A DNA stretch of 64,000 bases from Oscillospiraceae bacterium (GTDB lineage Bacteria > Bacillota > Clostridia > Oscillospirales > Oscillospiraceae), in contig JAHHSI010000004.1 in assembly GCA_020025275.1 (NCBI GenBank), forward strand, positions 62,001-126,000, in the 5' to 3' direction. Position numbers and translations under genes: made by a program. The notes beneath the pieces are model-generated. The model was not told the origin of the DNA. It saw only the letters and a program-made list of their open reading frames with translations, and did no database searches. Positions within the stretch are counted from its first letter, which is position 1. The number at the start of each line of letters is the position of its first letter. Shown piece by piece: positions 40,675 through 50,288 of this stretch.

Positions 40675-42102
40675 ATGAAGATCCTGTATGTGACCAGTGA
40701 AGCGGCCCCGTTTTGTAAGACCGGCGGCTTGGCGGATGTGGCCGGAAGTCTGCCGCCTGCGCTGGCGGCCAATGGCGATGACGTGGCGGTTGTTCTCCCT
40801 CTGTACGGACAGATCCGTCTGGACTGGAAGGAGAAGATGACTTTCCGCGGGAATATCTATGTGGATCTGGCATGGCGCCACGAGTATTGCGGACTGTTTT
40901 CTCTGAAATATCAGGGGGTCACGTGGTATTTTGTGGATAATGAGCGGTATTTCCGCCGCCAGAGCCTGTACGGCGAATATGACGACGGCGAGCGGTTTGC
41001 CTTTTTCTGCCGTGCGGTGATGGATCTGCTGCCCAGTATGGACTGGATGCCCGAGATCGTCCACTGCAACGACTGGCAGACGGCGCTGCTGCCCATCTAC
41101 CTGAAAGATGCGGCCGTGCGATGGGAGGCCGTGCGAGGGATCAAGTGCGTCTTTACCATCCATAATATCGAGTATCAGGGCCAGTTCAGCGAGAGCACCG
41201 TGACGGATCTCTTCGGCTTGGACTACGGGTGGTATTCCGGCGGGACGCTGGAGATGGACGGCTGCGTGAATCTTTTGAAGGGGGCTATGCTCTGTTCGGA
41301 CAGTGTGACCACGGTCAGCCCCACCTATGCCCGGCAGCTGCACTATAGCTTCTACGCCCATGGCATGGAGAGTGTGGTGGATCTGGTGGGCGAGAAAATG
41401 CACGGCGTGCTCAATGGGTTGGATGTTCAGAGCTTCGATCCGGCGGTGGACCCGGCCCTTGTCCGGTGCTACAGCGCCGAGGACATGGCGGGTAAGGCGG
41501 CGTGCAAGGCAGAGCTGCAAAAAAAGCTGGGGCTGGCGGAAGATCCCGATGTCCCTGTTTTGGCAGTTGTCAGCCGATTGGTGAGTCACAAGGGCGTGGA
41601 TCTCATCCGGGAAGTGTTCGACGGCATCATGGCATTGGGCGTGCAGCTGGTGGTGCTGGGCATGGGTGATCGGGAGTATGAGGACTTCTTCCGTTGGGAG
41701 CAGGGCTGCTATCCCGGCCGGATGAGCGCCCAGATCGCCTATTCCGATCAGCTGTCCCGCCAGATCTATGCCGGAGCCGATCTCTTCCTGATGCCCTCGA
41801 AGAGCGAGCCCTGCGGCCTTTCTCAGATGATCGCCATGCGCTATGGCACGGTGCCCATCGTCCGCCAGACCGGCGGCTTGGCGGATACCGTCCACTCCTG
41901 CCAGGTGGGGCAGGAGGACGGCAACGGCTACATCTTCGCCAACTATAACGCATACGATATGCTCTATACTATTTCGCAGGCGGTGGGCCTGTATCGCGGA
42001 GACCGGGAGGGATTTGCCGTGGTGCAGCACCGCGGCATGACCGGCGATTTCAGCTGGGGGACCAGTGCCCGCACCTACCGGGAAATTTACGCAAGTCTAT
42101 AA
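40675..42102 (+). CDS. glgA: Glycogen synthase (ADP-glucose)
   Basis: GT5 enzyme extending alpha-1,4-glucan chains with ADP-glucose. 475 residues with the ADP-glucose site KTGGLADVAGSLP at the N terminus, HCNDWQTALLPIYL, TIHNIEYQGQF and the C-terminal donor-site MPSKSEPCGLSQMIAMRYG plus RQTGGLADTV. It has its own cre-like operator upstream, so it can be controlled separately from glgBCD. Confidence 0.96.
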   Translation: MKILYVTSEAAPFCKTGGLADVAGSLPPALAANGDDVAVVLPLYGQIRLDWKEKMTFRGNIYVDLAWRHEYCGLFSLKYQGVTWYFVDNERYFRRQSLYGEYDDGERFAFFCRAVMDLLPSMDWMPEIVHCNDWQTALLPIYLKDAAVRWEAVRGIKCVFTIHNIEYQGQFSESTVTDLFGLDYGWYSGGTLEMDGCVNLLKGAMLCSDSVTTVSPTYARQLHYSFYAHGMESVVDLVGEKMHGVLNGLDVQSFDPAVDPALVRCYSAEDMAGKAACKAELQKKLGLAEDPDVPVLAVVSRLVSHKGVDLIREVFDGIMALGVQLVVLGMGDREYEDFFRWEQGCYPGRMSAQIAYSDQLSRQIYAGADLFLMPSKSEPCGLSQMIAMRYGTVPIVRQTGGLADTVHSCQVGQEDGNGYIFANYNAYDMLYTISQAVGLYRGDREGFAVVQHRGMTGDFSWGTSARTYREIYASL

Positions 42103-42136
42103 AAAGGCAGTGCCGACGCATTGCGTGGAGGGAACA

Positions 42137-44560
42137 ATGACCGATCATAAAGAAGAATTGAAGAAAGCCATCAAACAGAAGCTGCGGCTGAACTACGGGT
42201 GTACGGAGCAGCAGGCCAGCGATGCGGAGATGCTCAAGGCCTGCGCAATGGTGCTGCGGGACATCATGGCCGAGCGAGGGGTGCAGAGCCGTGCGCAGAC
42301 GGCCCGTGAGGAGAAACGCAAGGTGCACTATATGTCGCTGGAGTTTCTGATGGGCCGGAGCCTGATGAAGAACGCCTTCAATCTGAACCTGTTGGAGCCG
42401 CTGCGTGCGGCCGTGGAGGAGTTGGGCTTCGATGCCGGCCGTATTTTCGATATGGAGCCGGATGCCGGTCTGGGCAACGGCGGTCTGGGCCGTCTGGCGG
42501 CCTGCTATCTGGACAGCATGACCACACTGGAGATCCCGGCCACCGGGTATTCCATCTGCTACGAGCTGGGGATCTTCAAGCAGAAGATCGTGGACGGCCA
42601 GCAGGTGGAGCTGCCGGATGATTGGAAGAATCTGGGAGATGCGTGGCTGCTGCCCAAGCCGCAGGAGACGGAGGAGGTCCATTTCGGCGGAAAGGTGCGT
42701 ACCCGTTGGGACAACGGCCATCTGATGGTGATCCACGAGGACTACACCCGGGTGTTGGCGGTGCCCTGCGATATGGAGATCGCCGGATATGACACGGACC
42801 ATGTCAATACGCTGCGCCTGTGGGATGCCAAGTCGCCCAAGCCGCTGGATATGAAGCTGTTCGGGCAGGGGCAGTACCTGCAGGCCGGCGAGGAGCAGGC
42901 CATGGCCAACGTGATCTCCAAGATCCTCTACCCGGAGGACAATCACTACGAGGGTAAGTCGCTGCGCCTCAAGCAGCAGTACTTCTTCGTCTCTGCCACC
43001 ATTCAGTCCATTACCCGGCAGCATATCCAGACGTATGGGACGCTGAAAAACTTCCATGAGAAGAATGTCATCCAGATCAATGACACCCATCCGGCACTGG
43101 TGATCCCCGAGCTGATGCGGATCCTGATCGACGATGCAGGCCTCAGCTGGGGCGAGGCATGGCACATCACCACCAATGCGGTGGCCTATACCAACCATAC
43201 GGTGCTGGCCGAGGCGCTGGAGTGCTGGCCGCAGCGGCTGATCGAGCTACTGCTGCCCCGTGTGTGGCAGATCATTCAGGAGATTGCCCGCCGCTGGCAG
43301 GCACAGGTGGCCCATTTCTACCACGACGATCCGGAGAAGGTGGAGAAAATGGCCATCATCTGGGACGGCACGGTGCGTATGGCGAATCTCTGCATCGCCG
43401 GCGGCATGGCAGTCAACGGCGTGAGCGCCCTGCACTCGGACATCCTGCGCCACGACGTGTTCCGGGATGCCTGCGCCATGGAGCCGGAGAAATTCAAAAA
43501 TGTGACCAACGGCATCGATCACCGCCGCTGGCTGGCCCAGATCAACCCCGGCCTTGATAAGCTGATCCGAGAGCTTACCGGCGGGGATGCATACCTCACC
43601 GCACCGCAGAAGCTGCGGGAACTGGAGACCTATGCCGAGGATGAGGCGGTCCTCAAGCGCTTGGAGCGCATCAAGCAGGAGAATAAGGAGAACTTTGCCC
43701 GCTTTGCCAAGCGCCAGCAGGGCGTGGTGCTCAATACGGACGCCATATTTGACGTTCAGGTCAAGCGGCTCCACGAGTATAAGCGGCAGCTGCTCAATGT
43801 GCTGCACATCATCGGCCTTTATCAGTATCTGCAGGATCACCCGCAGGCGGAGATGGTGCCCCATGTGTTCCTCTTCGGTGCCAAGGCGGCCCCCGGCTAT
43901 GCCGTGGCCAAGCGGATCATCCAGCTCATCAACTCGCTGGCCGATGAGATCAACCATAATCCCATCTGTAAAGATAAGCTGCAGGTGGTATTTTTGGAGA
44001 ACTACCGTGTGACGCTGGCGGAAATGCTGATGCCCGCCAGCGAGGTGAGCCAGCAGATCTCCACTGCCGGCAAGGAGGCCAGCGGCACCGGCAACATGAA
44101 GTTCATGATGAATGGCGCCCTGACGGTGGGCACTTTGGATGGCGCCAACGTGGAGATGCACGAGGTACTGGGGGACGAGAATATCTTCCTCTTCGGCCTC
44201 AAGGCGGATGAGGTGGCCCGTCTGGCCCCCAACTACGATCCGGCGCTGCTCTACGAGCGTGACCCGCTGCTGCGCCGTGTGTTGGATCAGCTGCGCCACG
44301 GGTTCCGGGACGGCGTCTCCTACGAGGATCTGTTCCAACGTCTGGTGTATGGCAGCGGCTGCCCTGCCGATCAGTACCTGCTGCTGGCCGATTTCAACGC
44401 CTATTGTGCGGCCGAGCAGCGCATGGCTCAGGTCTATCGGGATCGGAAGCAATGGAACCAGATGAGCCTGCGCAACATTGCCCGCTCCGGTATTTTTGCT
44501 GCCGACCGTGCCATCGGGCAGTACGCCGATACCATTTGGCACGTCCCCTATAAAAAATAA
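42137..44560 (+). CDS. glgP: Glycogen/starch alpha-glucan phosphorylase
   Basis: PLP-dependent GT35 enzyme releasing glucose-1-phosphate from glycogen ends. 807 residues; start at 42137 after TGGAGGG. Landmarks: HYMSLEFLMGRSL, DAGLGNGGLGRLAACYLDS, QINDTHPALVIPELMR, KRLHEYKRQLLN and the PLP lysine in EASGTGNMKFMMNGALT. It ends the operon, so synthesis and breakdown enzymes are made together; no debranching enzyme is present here. Confidence 0.96.
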   Translation: MTDHKEELKKAIKQKLRLNYGCTEQQASDAEMLKACAMVLRDIMAERGVQSRAQTAREEKRKVHYMSLEFLMGRSLMKNAFNLNLLEPLRAAVEELGFDAGRIFDMEPDAGLGNGGLGRLAACYLDSMTTLEIPATGYSICYELGIFKQKIVDGQQVELPDDWKNLGDAWLLPKPQETEEVHFGGKVRTRWDNGHLMVIHEDYTRVLAVPCDMEIAGYDTDHVNTLRLWDAKSPKPLDMKLFGQGQYLQAGEEQAMANVISKILYPEDNHYEGKSLRLKQQYFFVSATIQSITRQHIQTYGTLKNFHEKNVIQINDTHPALVIPELMRILIDDAGLSWGEAWHITTNAVAYTNHTVLAEALECWPQRLIELLLPRVWQIIQEIARRWQAQVAHFYHDDPEKVEKMAIIWDGTVRMANLCIAGGMAVNGVSALHSDILRHDVFRDACAMEPEKFKNVTNGIDHRRWLAQINPGLDKLIRELTGGDAYLTAPQKLRELETYAEDEAVLKRLERIKQENKENFARFAKRQQGVVLNTDAIFDVQVKRLHEYKRQLLNVLHIIGLYQYLQDHPQAEMVPHVFLFGAKAAPGYAVAKRIIQLINSLADEINHNPICKDKLQVVFLENYRVTLAEMLMPASEVSQQISTAGKEASGTGNMKFMMNGALTVGTLDGANVEMHEVLGDENIFLFGLKADEVARLAPNYDPALLYERDPLLRRVLDQLRHGFRDGVSYEDLFQRLVYGSGCPADQYLLLADFNAYCAAEQRMAQVYRDRKQWNQMSLRNIARSGIFAADRAIGQYADTIWHVPYKK

Positions 44561-44569
44561 AGGATTCCG

Positions 44570-44605
44570 GAAAACCACCACGGCCATGTGTCCGTGGTGG
44601 TTTTC
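44570..44605 (+). terminator. Terminator of the glycogen operon
   Basis: 14-bp stem GAAAACCACCACGG (44570-44583) with CCGTGGTGGTTTTC (44592-44605), Ts in the 3' arm and beyond. Confidence 0.85.
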
Positions 44606-44661
44606 TTGTGGACAAGCGGTTGTCGGAAGGGAAGCAATGGTTTCGGATAGGTTGACAGATA

Positions 44662-44670
44662 TGGTATAAT
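44662..44670 (+). promoter_or_regulatory. Extended -10 promoter for the DEAD-box helicase
   Basis: TGGTATAAT at 44662-44670; a weak TTCGGA lies 17 bases upstream (44642). The helicase starts at 44717 behind an AGAGGAAAG site. Confidence 0.55.
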
Positions 44671-44716
44671 AAACTTGAATGTATATATTGATCCATGAAA
44701 AAAGAGGAAAGACATT

Positions 44717-45883
44717 ATGGAAATTACTCAGGGGATGCGCTTCGACGAGTTTGGCTTGTCGGATGCCACCATGCGAGCCATTCGCAATAAAGGATATGAA
44801 AGCAGCACACCGGTACAGGCCGGCTGCATCGGCCCCATGCTGGATGGACAGGACGTGATCGCCAAGGCCCCCACCGGTACGGGCAAGACCATGGCCTTCG
44901 GTATTCCGATCATCGAGCGCATTGACGCCGAGAGCGAGAAGGTGCAGGCCGTGATTTTGGCCCCCACCCGGGAGCTGGCCATGCAGATCACCGACGAGAT
45001 GCGGGAGATCGCCGTGTACCACGAGGGGGTGCGTCTGGTGTGTCTCTATGGCGGACAGCCCATCGGCAAGCAGATCAACGCCCTCAAGCGCAAGCCGCAG
45101 ATCGTGATCGCCACCCCCGGCCGTCTCAGCGATCATATGAAGCGCCGCACCGTCACCATGGGCGATGTAAAAACCGTGGTGCTGGACGAGGCAGACCGGA
45201 TGCTGGATATGGGGTTTATCCACGATGTGACCCGTATTCTGGACAAGATCCCCCATCGGCAGAATCTGGGAATGTTTTCGGCCACCATCTCCCGCGAGGT
45301 CATGGACATCTCGTGGGTCTATCAGCGTGATCCGGTGGAAATCACCGTGCAGGCCACCAAGGAGAATAAGCCGGACATCCTGCAGTATCGCATCGACGTT
45401 CCCTCGGAGCAGAAGGTGGATACCATTGTGAAGATCCTGGAGGGGGAGCAGCTGGAGCGGGTGGTGGCCTTTTGCAACACCAAAGGCTCTACGGAGCGCC
45501 TGTGCAAGTTTTTGCAGCTGCGGGGTATTGATGCCGACTGTATTCACGGTGACATCCCCCAGAAGAAGCGTGAAGCGGTGATGAATCGCTTCCGTTCCGG
45601 CGAACTGCGGGTGTTTGTGGCCACCGATGTGGCCAGCCGAGGGATCGACGTGGACGATGTGGATGCCGTCTTTAACTTTGACGTCCCGGAGGAGAATGAG
45701 TACTACATCCACCGGATCGGACGCACCGGACGGGCCAAGCGCCACGGCGTGGCCTACACACTGCTGTCGGATTTTCCCTCCCGGATGCGTCTGGACACCA
45801 TTGCCCGCCATACCAAGAGCACGATCCGCCCTGCACGGGTGGAAGAGGACGGCCACGTGGTGGCTCTCGAGGAGAAAAAATAA
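44717..45883 (+). CDS. DEAD-box ATP-dependent RNA helicase
   Basis: 388-residue helicase core of the RhlE/CsdA type without a long C-terminal extension. Motifs in order: Q motif GYESSTPVQ, Walker A APTGTGKT, PTRELA, VLDEADRMLDMGF, SAT in MFSATIS, then TDVASRGIDV and HRIGRTGR. Likely acts in RNA unwinding, ribosome assembly or cold growth; the exact homologue cannot be assigned. Monocistronic between its promoter and terminator. Confidence 0.93.
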   Translation: MEITQGMRFDEFGLSDATMRAIRNKGYESSTPVQAGCIGPMLDGQDVIAKAPTGTGKTMAFGIPIIERIDAESEKVQAVILAPTRELAMQITDEMREIAVYHEGVRLVCLYGGQPIGKQINALKRKPQIVIATPGRLSDHMKRRTVTMGDVKTVVLDEADRMLDMGFIHDVTRILDKIPHRQNLGMFSATISREVMDISWVYQRDPVEITVQATKENKPDILQYRIDVPSEQKVDTIVKILEGEQLERVVAFCNTKGSTERLCKFLQLRGIDADCIHGDIPQKKREAVMNRFRSGELRVFVATDVASRGIDVDDVDAVFNFDVPEENEYYIHRIGRTGRAKRHGVAYTLLSDFPSRMRLDTIARHTKSTIRPARVEEDGHVVALEEKK

Positions 45884-45884
45884 G

Positions 45885-45912
45885 AAAAGAGCTGCCGCTG
45901 GCAGCTCTTTTT
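45885..45912 (+). terminator. Terminator after DEAD-box helicase
   Basis: 12-bp stem AAAAGAGCTGCC (45885-45896) with GGCAGCTCTTTT (45900-45911), GCT loop, T-run. Confidence 0.93.
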
Positions 45913-46054
45913 CCTTCCCAATATCCCGATCTCACACCGATGGGTGTGGAGAAGAAAAGCAAGGGAACTGCACCGGAGGGAGGGCGCACCAGCGGCGGAA
46001 TCGTCGCTGTGGTCCGCAGGCAGTGAGGGAAGATGCACATTTTTTCGGATATTC

Positions 46055-46083
46055 TTTACAAAAGACAGGGAAGCGGATATAAT
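46055..46083 (+). promoter_or_regulatory. Sigma-A promoter for peptide-binding lipoprotein
   Basis: TTTACA (46055-46060), 17-base spacer, perfect TATAAT (46078-46083), 38 bases before the ATG at 46121. Confidence 0.82.
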
Positions 46084-46120
46084 AAAGAAACATTCAAAAA
46101 GGATCAGAGGAGTTTTATCC

Positions 46121-47716
46121 ATGAAGTATATGAAGCGAATCGTTGCCTTATTGCTGACGGCTGTTCTGGCTTTGGGAGTGTTGAGCGGCTGCGGCCATCG
46201 CTCGGATGAGATGGCGCTGCGTATTTCTCTGCCGGGCGGCGTCATGACGCTGGACCCGGCCATGGTCACCACGGAGAACGAGAAGATCGTGGTCAGCCAT
46301 GTGTTTGAAAATCTGATGAAAGTGGCCGGTGACGGGGAAGGCGGCGTCCACGCCGTCAAGGGAGCGGCACGCAGTTACCAGTGTGTGGAAAATCTGGACG
46401 GTACGGAGACCTATACCTTCACGCTGCGCAGCGGCATGACCTGGGCGGATGGCACACCGGTGACGGCCGGGGATTTTGTCTTTGCCTGGCGCCGTCTGGT
46501 GGACCCGGCCACCGGCTCCCCCAATGCGGCGCTGCTGGACATGGTGGCGGGCTATGATGCCGTGCGCAGCAGCGGGGATGCGGAGCAGCTGCAGGTCAGT
46601 GCCCCCGACGAGAAAACACTGGTGGTGACACTGTCCCACCGCTGCACCTACTTCTTGGACCGGATCTGCACGGCGGCGGCGACGATGCCGGTGCGCAGTG
46701 ATCTTGTCAGTGCGGAAAACTGGTCCATGTCTGCCCAGACACTGGTGGGCAACGGTGCCTATCGGGAGATCCGCAGCTGGCAGGAGGATGTGCTGGCAGT
46801 GGCTGCACCGGAGGGCTACTACGATCGCCGCCGTCTGGGACCGAAGGAACTGAACTTTGCGTTCTTTGAAGATGACAAGGCGGATTTCCGTCTGGGGCTT
46901 TCACAAAAGGAAATTGATGCTCAGCCGGAGACATGGCACGCTGATCCCTATCCGCAGGTGACCACGCTGGTGGTCAACCAGATGGCGGAGAGCATGGGCA
47001 GTGAAAAGCTCCGTCAGGCCATGTCCATGGTCATCGACCGCAACAGCCTGACAGAAAATATGCCGGCACGGCTGTTCTTTCCGGCCGAGGGCGTGATCCC
47101 CACAGGGATCCGCAACACGGAGGGCAAGGATTTCCGGACCATGGTAGGACCGAAGATCGACAACAAGCCGGAGAACTATGAGCAGAACTGCCGGGTTGCG
47201 CAGGAACTGCTGACCGGAGAGACGCTGCCGGGTGCTGACAGTGTAACGCTGGCCTATGTGGCCGATGCACCGTATATGGAGCAGACGGCACAGGAGCTGC
47301 AGCGTGTCTGGCTGGAACAGCTGCAGCTGCAGGTTACGCTGCGGCCGCTGCAGGCTACGGAGATGAGCGAAGTGCTCCGCAGCGGTGATTTTGTGATCGC
47401 CCTGGCACGGATCCGCTCCGATCGCGCCGATCCCATCGGACTACTGTCCAACTGGCGCAGCGGAGATGCCAAGAACTGGGCCAATCTCCACTCCAATGCG
47501 TACAACCTGCTGATCCGTATCAGCAATGCCGCAGCCAGTCCGGAGGCGAGGGACGCCTATTTGGCGGACGCCGAGCGGATGCTGCTGATGGACGGCTATG
47601 TGATGCCCCTGTACAGCGAGGGACGGGCTGCCCTGCTGCGGGACGATCTGACGGGGCTGGCCTATGACGGGCTGGGCTGCTACTACTTCGCCAATGTGGT
47701 CAAAATGAGCCAGTGA
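46121..47716 (+). CDS. Oligopeptide ABC transporter substrate-binding lipoprotein (OppA-like), orphan
   Basis: 531-residue family 5 solute-binding protein. Lipoprotein signal: MKYMKRIVALLLTAVLALGV then the lipobox LSGC. The mature part has the SBP_bac_5 pattern: SLPGGVMTLDPAMVTTENE, TYTFTLRSGMTWADGTPVTA with DFVFAWRRLVDP, and SMVIDRNSLTENM. It binds peptides outside the membrane for import. No permease or ATPase genes adjoin it, and it has its own promoter and terminator, so it serves transporters encoded elsewhere or acts as a sensor. Confidence 0.9.
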   Translation: MKYMKRIVALLLTAVLALGVLSGCGHRSDEMALRISLPGGVMTLDPAMVTTENEKIVVSHVFENLMKVAGDGEGGVHAVKGAARSYQCVENLDGTETYTFTLRSGMTWADGTPVTAGDFVFAWRRLVDPATGSPNAALLDMVAGYDAVRSSGDAEQLQVSAPDEKTLVVTLSHRCTYFLDRICTAAATMPVRSDLVSAENWSMSAQTLVGNGAYREIRSWQEDVLAVAAPEGYYDRRRLGPKELNFAFFEDDKADFRLGLSQKEIDAQPETWHADPYPQVTTLVVNQMAESMGSEKLRQAMSMVIDRNSLTENMPARLFFPAEGVIPTGIRNTEGKDFRTMVGPKIDNKPENYEQNCRVAQELLTGETLPGADSVTLAYVADAPYMEQTAQELQRVWLEQLQLQVTLRPLQATEMSEVLRSGDFVIALARIRSDRADPIGLLSNWRSGDAKNWANLHSNAYNLLIRISNAAASPEARDAYLADAERMLLMDGYVMPLYSEGRAALLRDDLTGLAYDGLGCYYFANVVKMSQ

Positions 47717-47736
47717 GTTATGTAAGTGAATTTGAG

Positions 47737-47773
47737 ATCCCCTTGGCACCGGGTGTGCCGAGGGGATTTTTTT
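47737..47773 (+). terminator. Terminator after OppA-like gene
   Basis: 13-pair stem ATCCCCTTGGCAC (47737-47749) with GTGCCGAGGGGAT (47755-47767), then TTTTTT. Confidence 0.93.
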
Positions 47774-47820
47774 CATGGGAGAGAAGAAAGGTGGCTTTCT
47801 CTTTCTCGTGAGAAATTTCG

Positions 47821-47849
47821 TTGCATTTTGCATGGCCAGCCCTTATAAT
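47821..47849 (+). promoter_or_regulatory. Sigma-A promoter for the PocR-AraC regulator
   Basis: TTGCAT (47821-47826), 17-base spacer, TATAAT (47844-47849). Confidence 0.8.
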
Positions 47850-47887
47850 TGGAAGAAGGAAATATTGGGTTCAAAGGAGGCAGTACC

Positions 47888-48772
47888 ATGGACGATGGCC
47901 AGGCTGTGAGAAATCTTCTCTTTAACAGTACCCAGCTGCAGCGTTTGATTATCAATCTCCACACGCTGACAGGGATCTGGGCCAATATTTTTGATGGGAG
48001 CGGCCGTGATCTCCAGATCCGGAATGCCCACAGCTGCTTTTGTCAGAGTATCCACGCCACGGCAGAGGGGGATGCGCGGTGCAAGGAGTGCGATGTGCGG
48101 GCCGTACAGGAATGTCGTGCTTGCGGCAATGAAGGCATTTATCCCTACCACTGTCATGCGGGACTGCGTGAATATCTTCTGCCGATTTTTGAAGGCGGCG
48201 TTCCTATTGCCTATCTGGTATTCGGTCAATTGCTGGACGAGTCACCACGGGTCCAGCAGTGGGGACGTACGCAGGGATTGCTGGATTGGTACGAGGGGGA
48301 TCGGGAGCAGCTGCGCCGTGAGTTTTTTCAGCTGCGCCAGTGCAGTGCCGAAGAGATCACGGCCTTTGCCGAGGTGCTGGAGGCACTGGCTTCCTACATA
48401 CAGCTGGAGGGCATTATCCGCTCGGCGGAGTACACGGACGTACAGAAACTGGAGATGTATCTCGACCAGCACTATATGGAGCCGCTGTCGCTGCAGCGGA
48501 TCTCTGCGGACCTGCACATGGGGACCACCAAGCTGTGCTCACTGGCCAAAAAATTCTCCGACGGCAAGACCGTGACGCAGCTGATCTCGCTGCGGCGGGT
48601 CAATGCGGCGAAAAAAATGCTGGTCTCCAGCAACTGTCCGATTTCCGATGTGGCCGGAGCCGTGGGCTTTTCCGATTATAACTATTTCACCCGCATCTTT
48701 AAGGCAAACACGGGAATGACGCCCCGCGCCTTTCGTAAGAGCCATGAGGAGTTCTTGGAATCATCACAGTGA
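47888..48772 (+). CDS. AraC-family regulator with PocR sensory domain
   Basis: 294 residues. Residues about 10-170 form a PocR-type ligand-binding domain with its cysteine-rich segment (CFCQSIHATAEGDARCKECD, then YHCHAGLREYLLPI); residues about 195-290 are the AraC double helix-turn-helix (LSLQRISADLHMGTTKLCSL, PISDVAGAVGFSDYNYFTRIF). PocR domains bind small hydroxylated compounds or sugars. It starts behind AAAGGAGG at 47888 and lies directly before a sugar importer operon, which it most likely activates. Confidence 0.9.
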   Translation: MDDGQAVRNLLFNSTQLQRLIINLHTLTGIWANIFDGSGRDLQIRNAHSCFCQSIHATAEGDARCKECDVRAVQECRACGNEGIYPYHCHAGLREYLLPIFEGGVPIAYLVFGQLLDESPRVQQWGRTQGLLDWYEGDREQLRREFFQLRQCSAEEITAFAEVLEALASYIQLEGIIRSAEYTDVQKLEMYLDQHYMEPLSLQRISADLHMGTTKLCSLAKKFSDGKTVTQLISLRRVNAAKKMLVSSNCPISDVAGAVGFSDYNYFTRIFKANTGMTPRAFRKSHEEFLESSQ

Positions 48773-48852
48773 AAGCAGTCGTAACCTTCACATTTAGGAA
48801 GATATTGCTAAAATGCGAATAATTTTCCCTATAAATCGGGCAATGTGGTAAG

Positions 48853-48858
48853 TATAAT
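48853..48858 (+). promoter_or_regulatory. -10 element of the sugar importer operon (weak -35)
   Basis: Perfect TATAAT at 48853-48858; the region 17 bases upstream reads TATAAA, a poor -35. Such promoters usually need an activator, which fits the AraC-type gene just upstream. Confidence 0.5.
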
Positions 48859-48961
48859 AGGTGTAGCAGTGACGGGAATTTGTCTATTTTCACGTCCTGC
48901 ATACATCTTTTTCATCGCTGTCAAAGGCGATGAGAACAAACAAAAGAAGGAGAACAAACAG

Positions 48962-50227
48962 ATGAAAAAGTTTCTTGCAATGGTTCTGACTGTGGTAACG
49001 ATGCTTTCTCTGGTGGCCTGCGGCGGAGGGAAGGATCAACCCTCCGGCGACAAGATCAAACTGGACATCATCATTTCCCAGTACGGCAACTACACTCAGG
49101 AGTGGTGGAAGCAGTTTGAGACCGATTTCGAGGAAGCCAACAAGGATATCGACCTGAACATCGATATCGTTTCCTGGAACGACATCTATGCAACCGTCAA
49201 TACCCGGATCTCCACCAAGGAGCAGCCCGACATCCTGAACATCAGCGGATTTGCTGATTATGTTTCCGATGACCTGCTGATGCCCGCCGAGGAGTATGTG
49301 TCCGAGAAGGTGAAGAACAACTTCATCCCCAGCTTCTGGGCATCCAACGAGATGGACGGCACCGTTTGGGCACTGCCCATTCTGGCTTCCTGCCGCTCCC
49401 TGTACTGCAACACCGATGTTCTGGCCAAGGCCGGTGTGGAAGTGCCTACTACGTGGGACGAGGTCATGGCTGCCTGCAAGGCTGTCAAGGAAAAGTGCCC
49501 CGGCGTAACTCCTTGGGGTATGGACATCTCCATGGATGAAGGTCAGGCTGCCTTTGCATACTATGCATGGAACATGGGCGGCGGCTTCGTGGACGACAAG
49601 GGCGAATGGGCCCTGAACAGCGAGGCAAACATCAAGGCCGTGGAGTACATGAAGTCTCTGGTCGAGGGCGGCTACTGCAACTCCGACCCCTACAATGACA
49701 CCAAGTACAACCTGTATCCCCAGTTCAACAACGGCACGCTGGCTATGATGATCGGTCCCATGAACATGATCACTGAGGACTGCACCGCCAACTATACCGT
49801 GGCCGATATGCCCGGCCAGAACGTGGCTCTGGGCGTCTGCGACCAGCTGATGGTCTTCAAGAAGGATGCTCCCGATCAGGCGGCCCGCACAGCGGCAATC
49901 ACCAAGTTCTTTGACGCTTTCTATGATTGCGAGACCTATTCCAATTACATGGTATACGAGGGCTTCCTGCCCGCCACCAAGGATGCTTCCGACAATCTGG
50001 CCAAGAACGCTGAGAACTACAAGAAGGGCGGCAGCGATGCTACCGGCAGCAGCGAGTACTTCAAGACTTTCTGCGCAGTTCTGCCCAACTGCAAGTTCTA
50101 TCCCATGCAGAAGGCCGAGTGGATGGACGTCCGTAACGGCGTGGTAGAGGCAGAGCAGCAGGTCTGCACCGGTGCTGCCGATGCCAAGACGGTTCTGGAT
50201 GCCCTGCAGGCAAAGGTCGCTGGCTAA
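48962..50227 (+). CDS. Sugar ABC transporter substrate-binding lipoprotein
   Basis: 421-residue family 1 solute-binding protein. Lipoprotein signal MKKFLAMVLTVVTML with lipobox SLVAC; the mature protein has the family's DIDLNIDIVSWNDIYATVNTR-like opening (near residues 60-85), PDILNISGFADYV and MDGTVWALPILASCRSLYCN. The ATG at 48962 follows GAAGGAG. It captures a carbohydrate, by context possibly an amino-sugar disaccharide. Two permease genes follow; a hairpin in the gap may raise its mRNA level over theirs. Confidence 0.92.
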   Translation: MKKFLAMVLTVVTMLSLVACGGGKDQPSGDKIKLDIIISQYGNYTQEWWKQFETDFEEANKDIDLNIDIVSWNDIYATVNTRISTKEQPDILNISGFADYVSDDLLMPAEEYVSEKVKNNFIPSFWASNEMDGTVWALPILASCRSLYCNTDVLAKAGVEVPTTWDEVMAACKAVKEKCPGVTPWGMDISMDEGQAAFAYYAWNMGGGFVDDKGEWALNSEANIKAVEYMKSLVEGGYCNSDPYNDTKYNLYPQFNNGTLAMMIGPMNMITEDCTANYTVADMPGQNVALGVCDQLMVFKKDAPDQAARTAAITKFFDAFYDCETYSNYMVYEGFLPATKDASDNLAKNAENYKKGGSDATGSSEYFKTFCAVLPNCKFYPMQKAEWMDVRNGVVEAEQQVCTGAADAKTVLDALQAKVAG

Positions 50228-50262
50228 AGAATCCATAAACGGTTTATGAACCGTGTTCGCCC

Positions 50263-50288
50263 CACGGGGGTCCTTCGGGGCCCCCGTG
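50263..50288 (+). other. Intercistronic hairpin with TTCG loop
   Basis: CACGGGGGTCC (50263-50273), TTCG, GGGCCCCCGTG (50278-50288): 11 pairs closed by an ultra-stable tetraloop and no T-run. Hairpins of this kind after binding-protein genes often protect the upstream mRNA. Confidence 0.75.

Noticed and set aside
43247..45856. 869-codon open frame on the minus strand across glgP and the helicase
   Set aside because: It lies opposite well-recognised genes, has no domain or start site, and is a typical shadow of GC-rich codon use.
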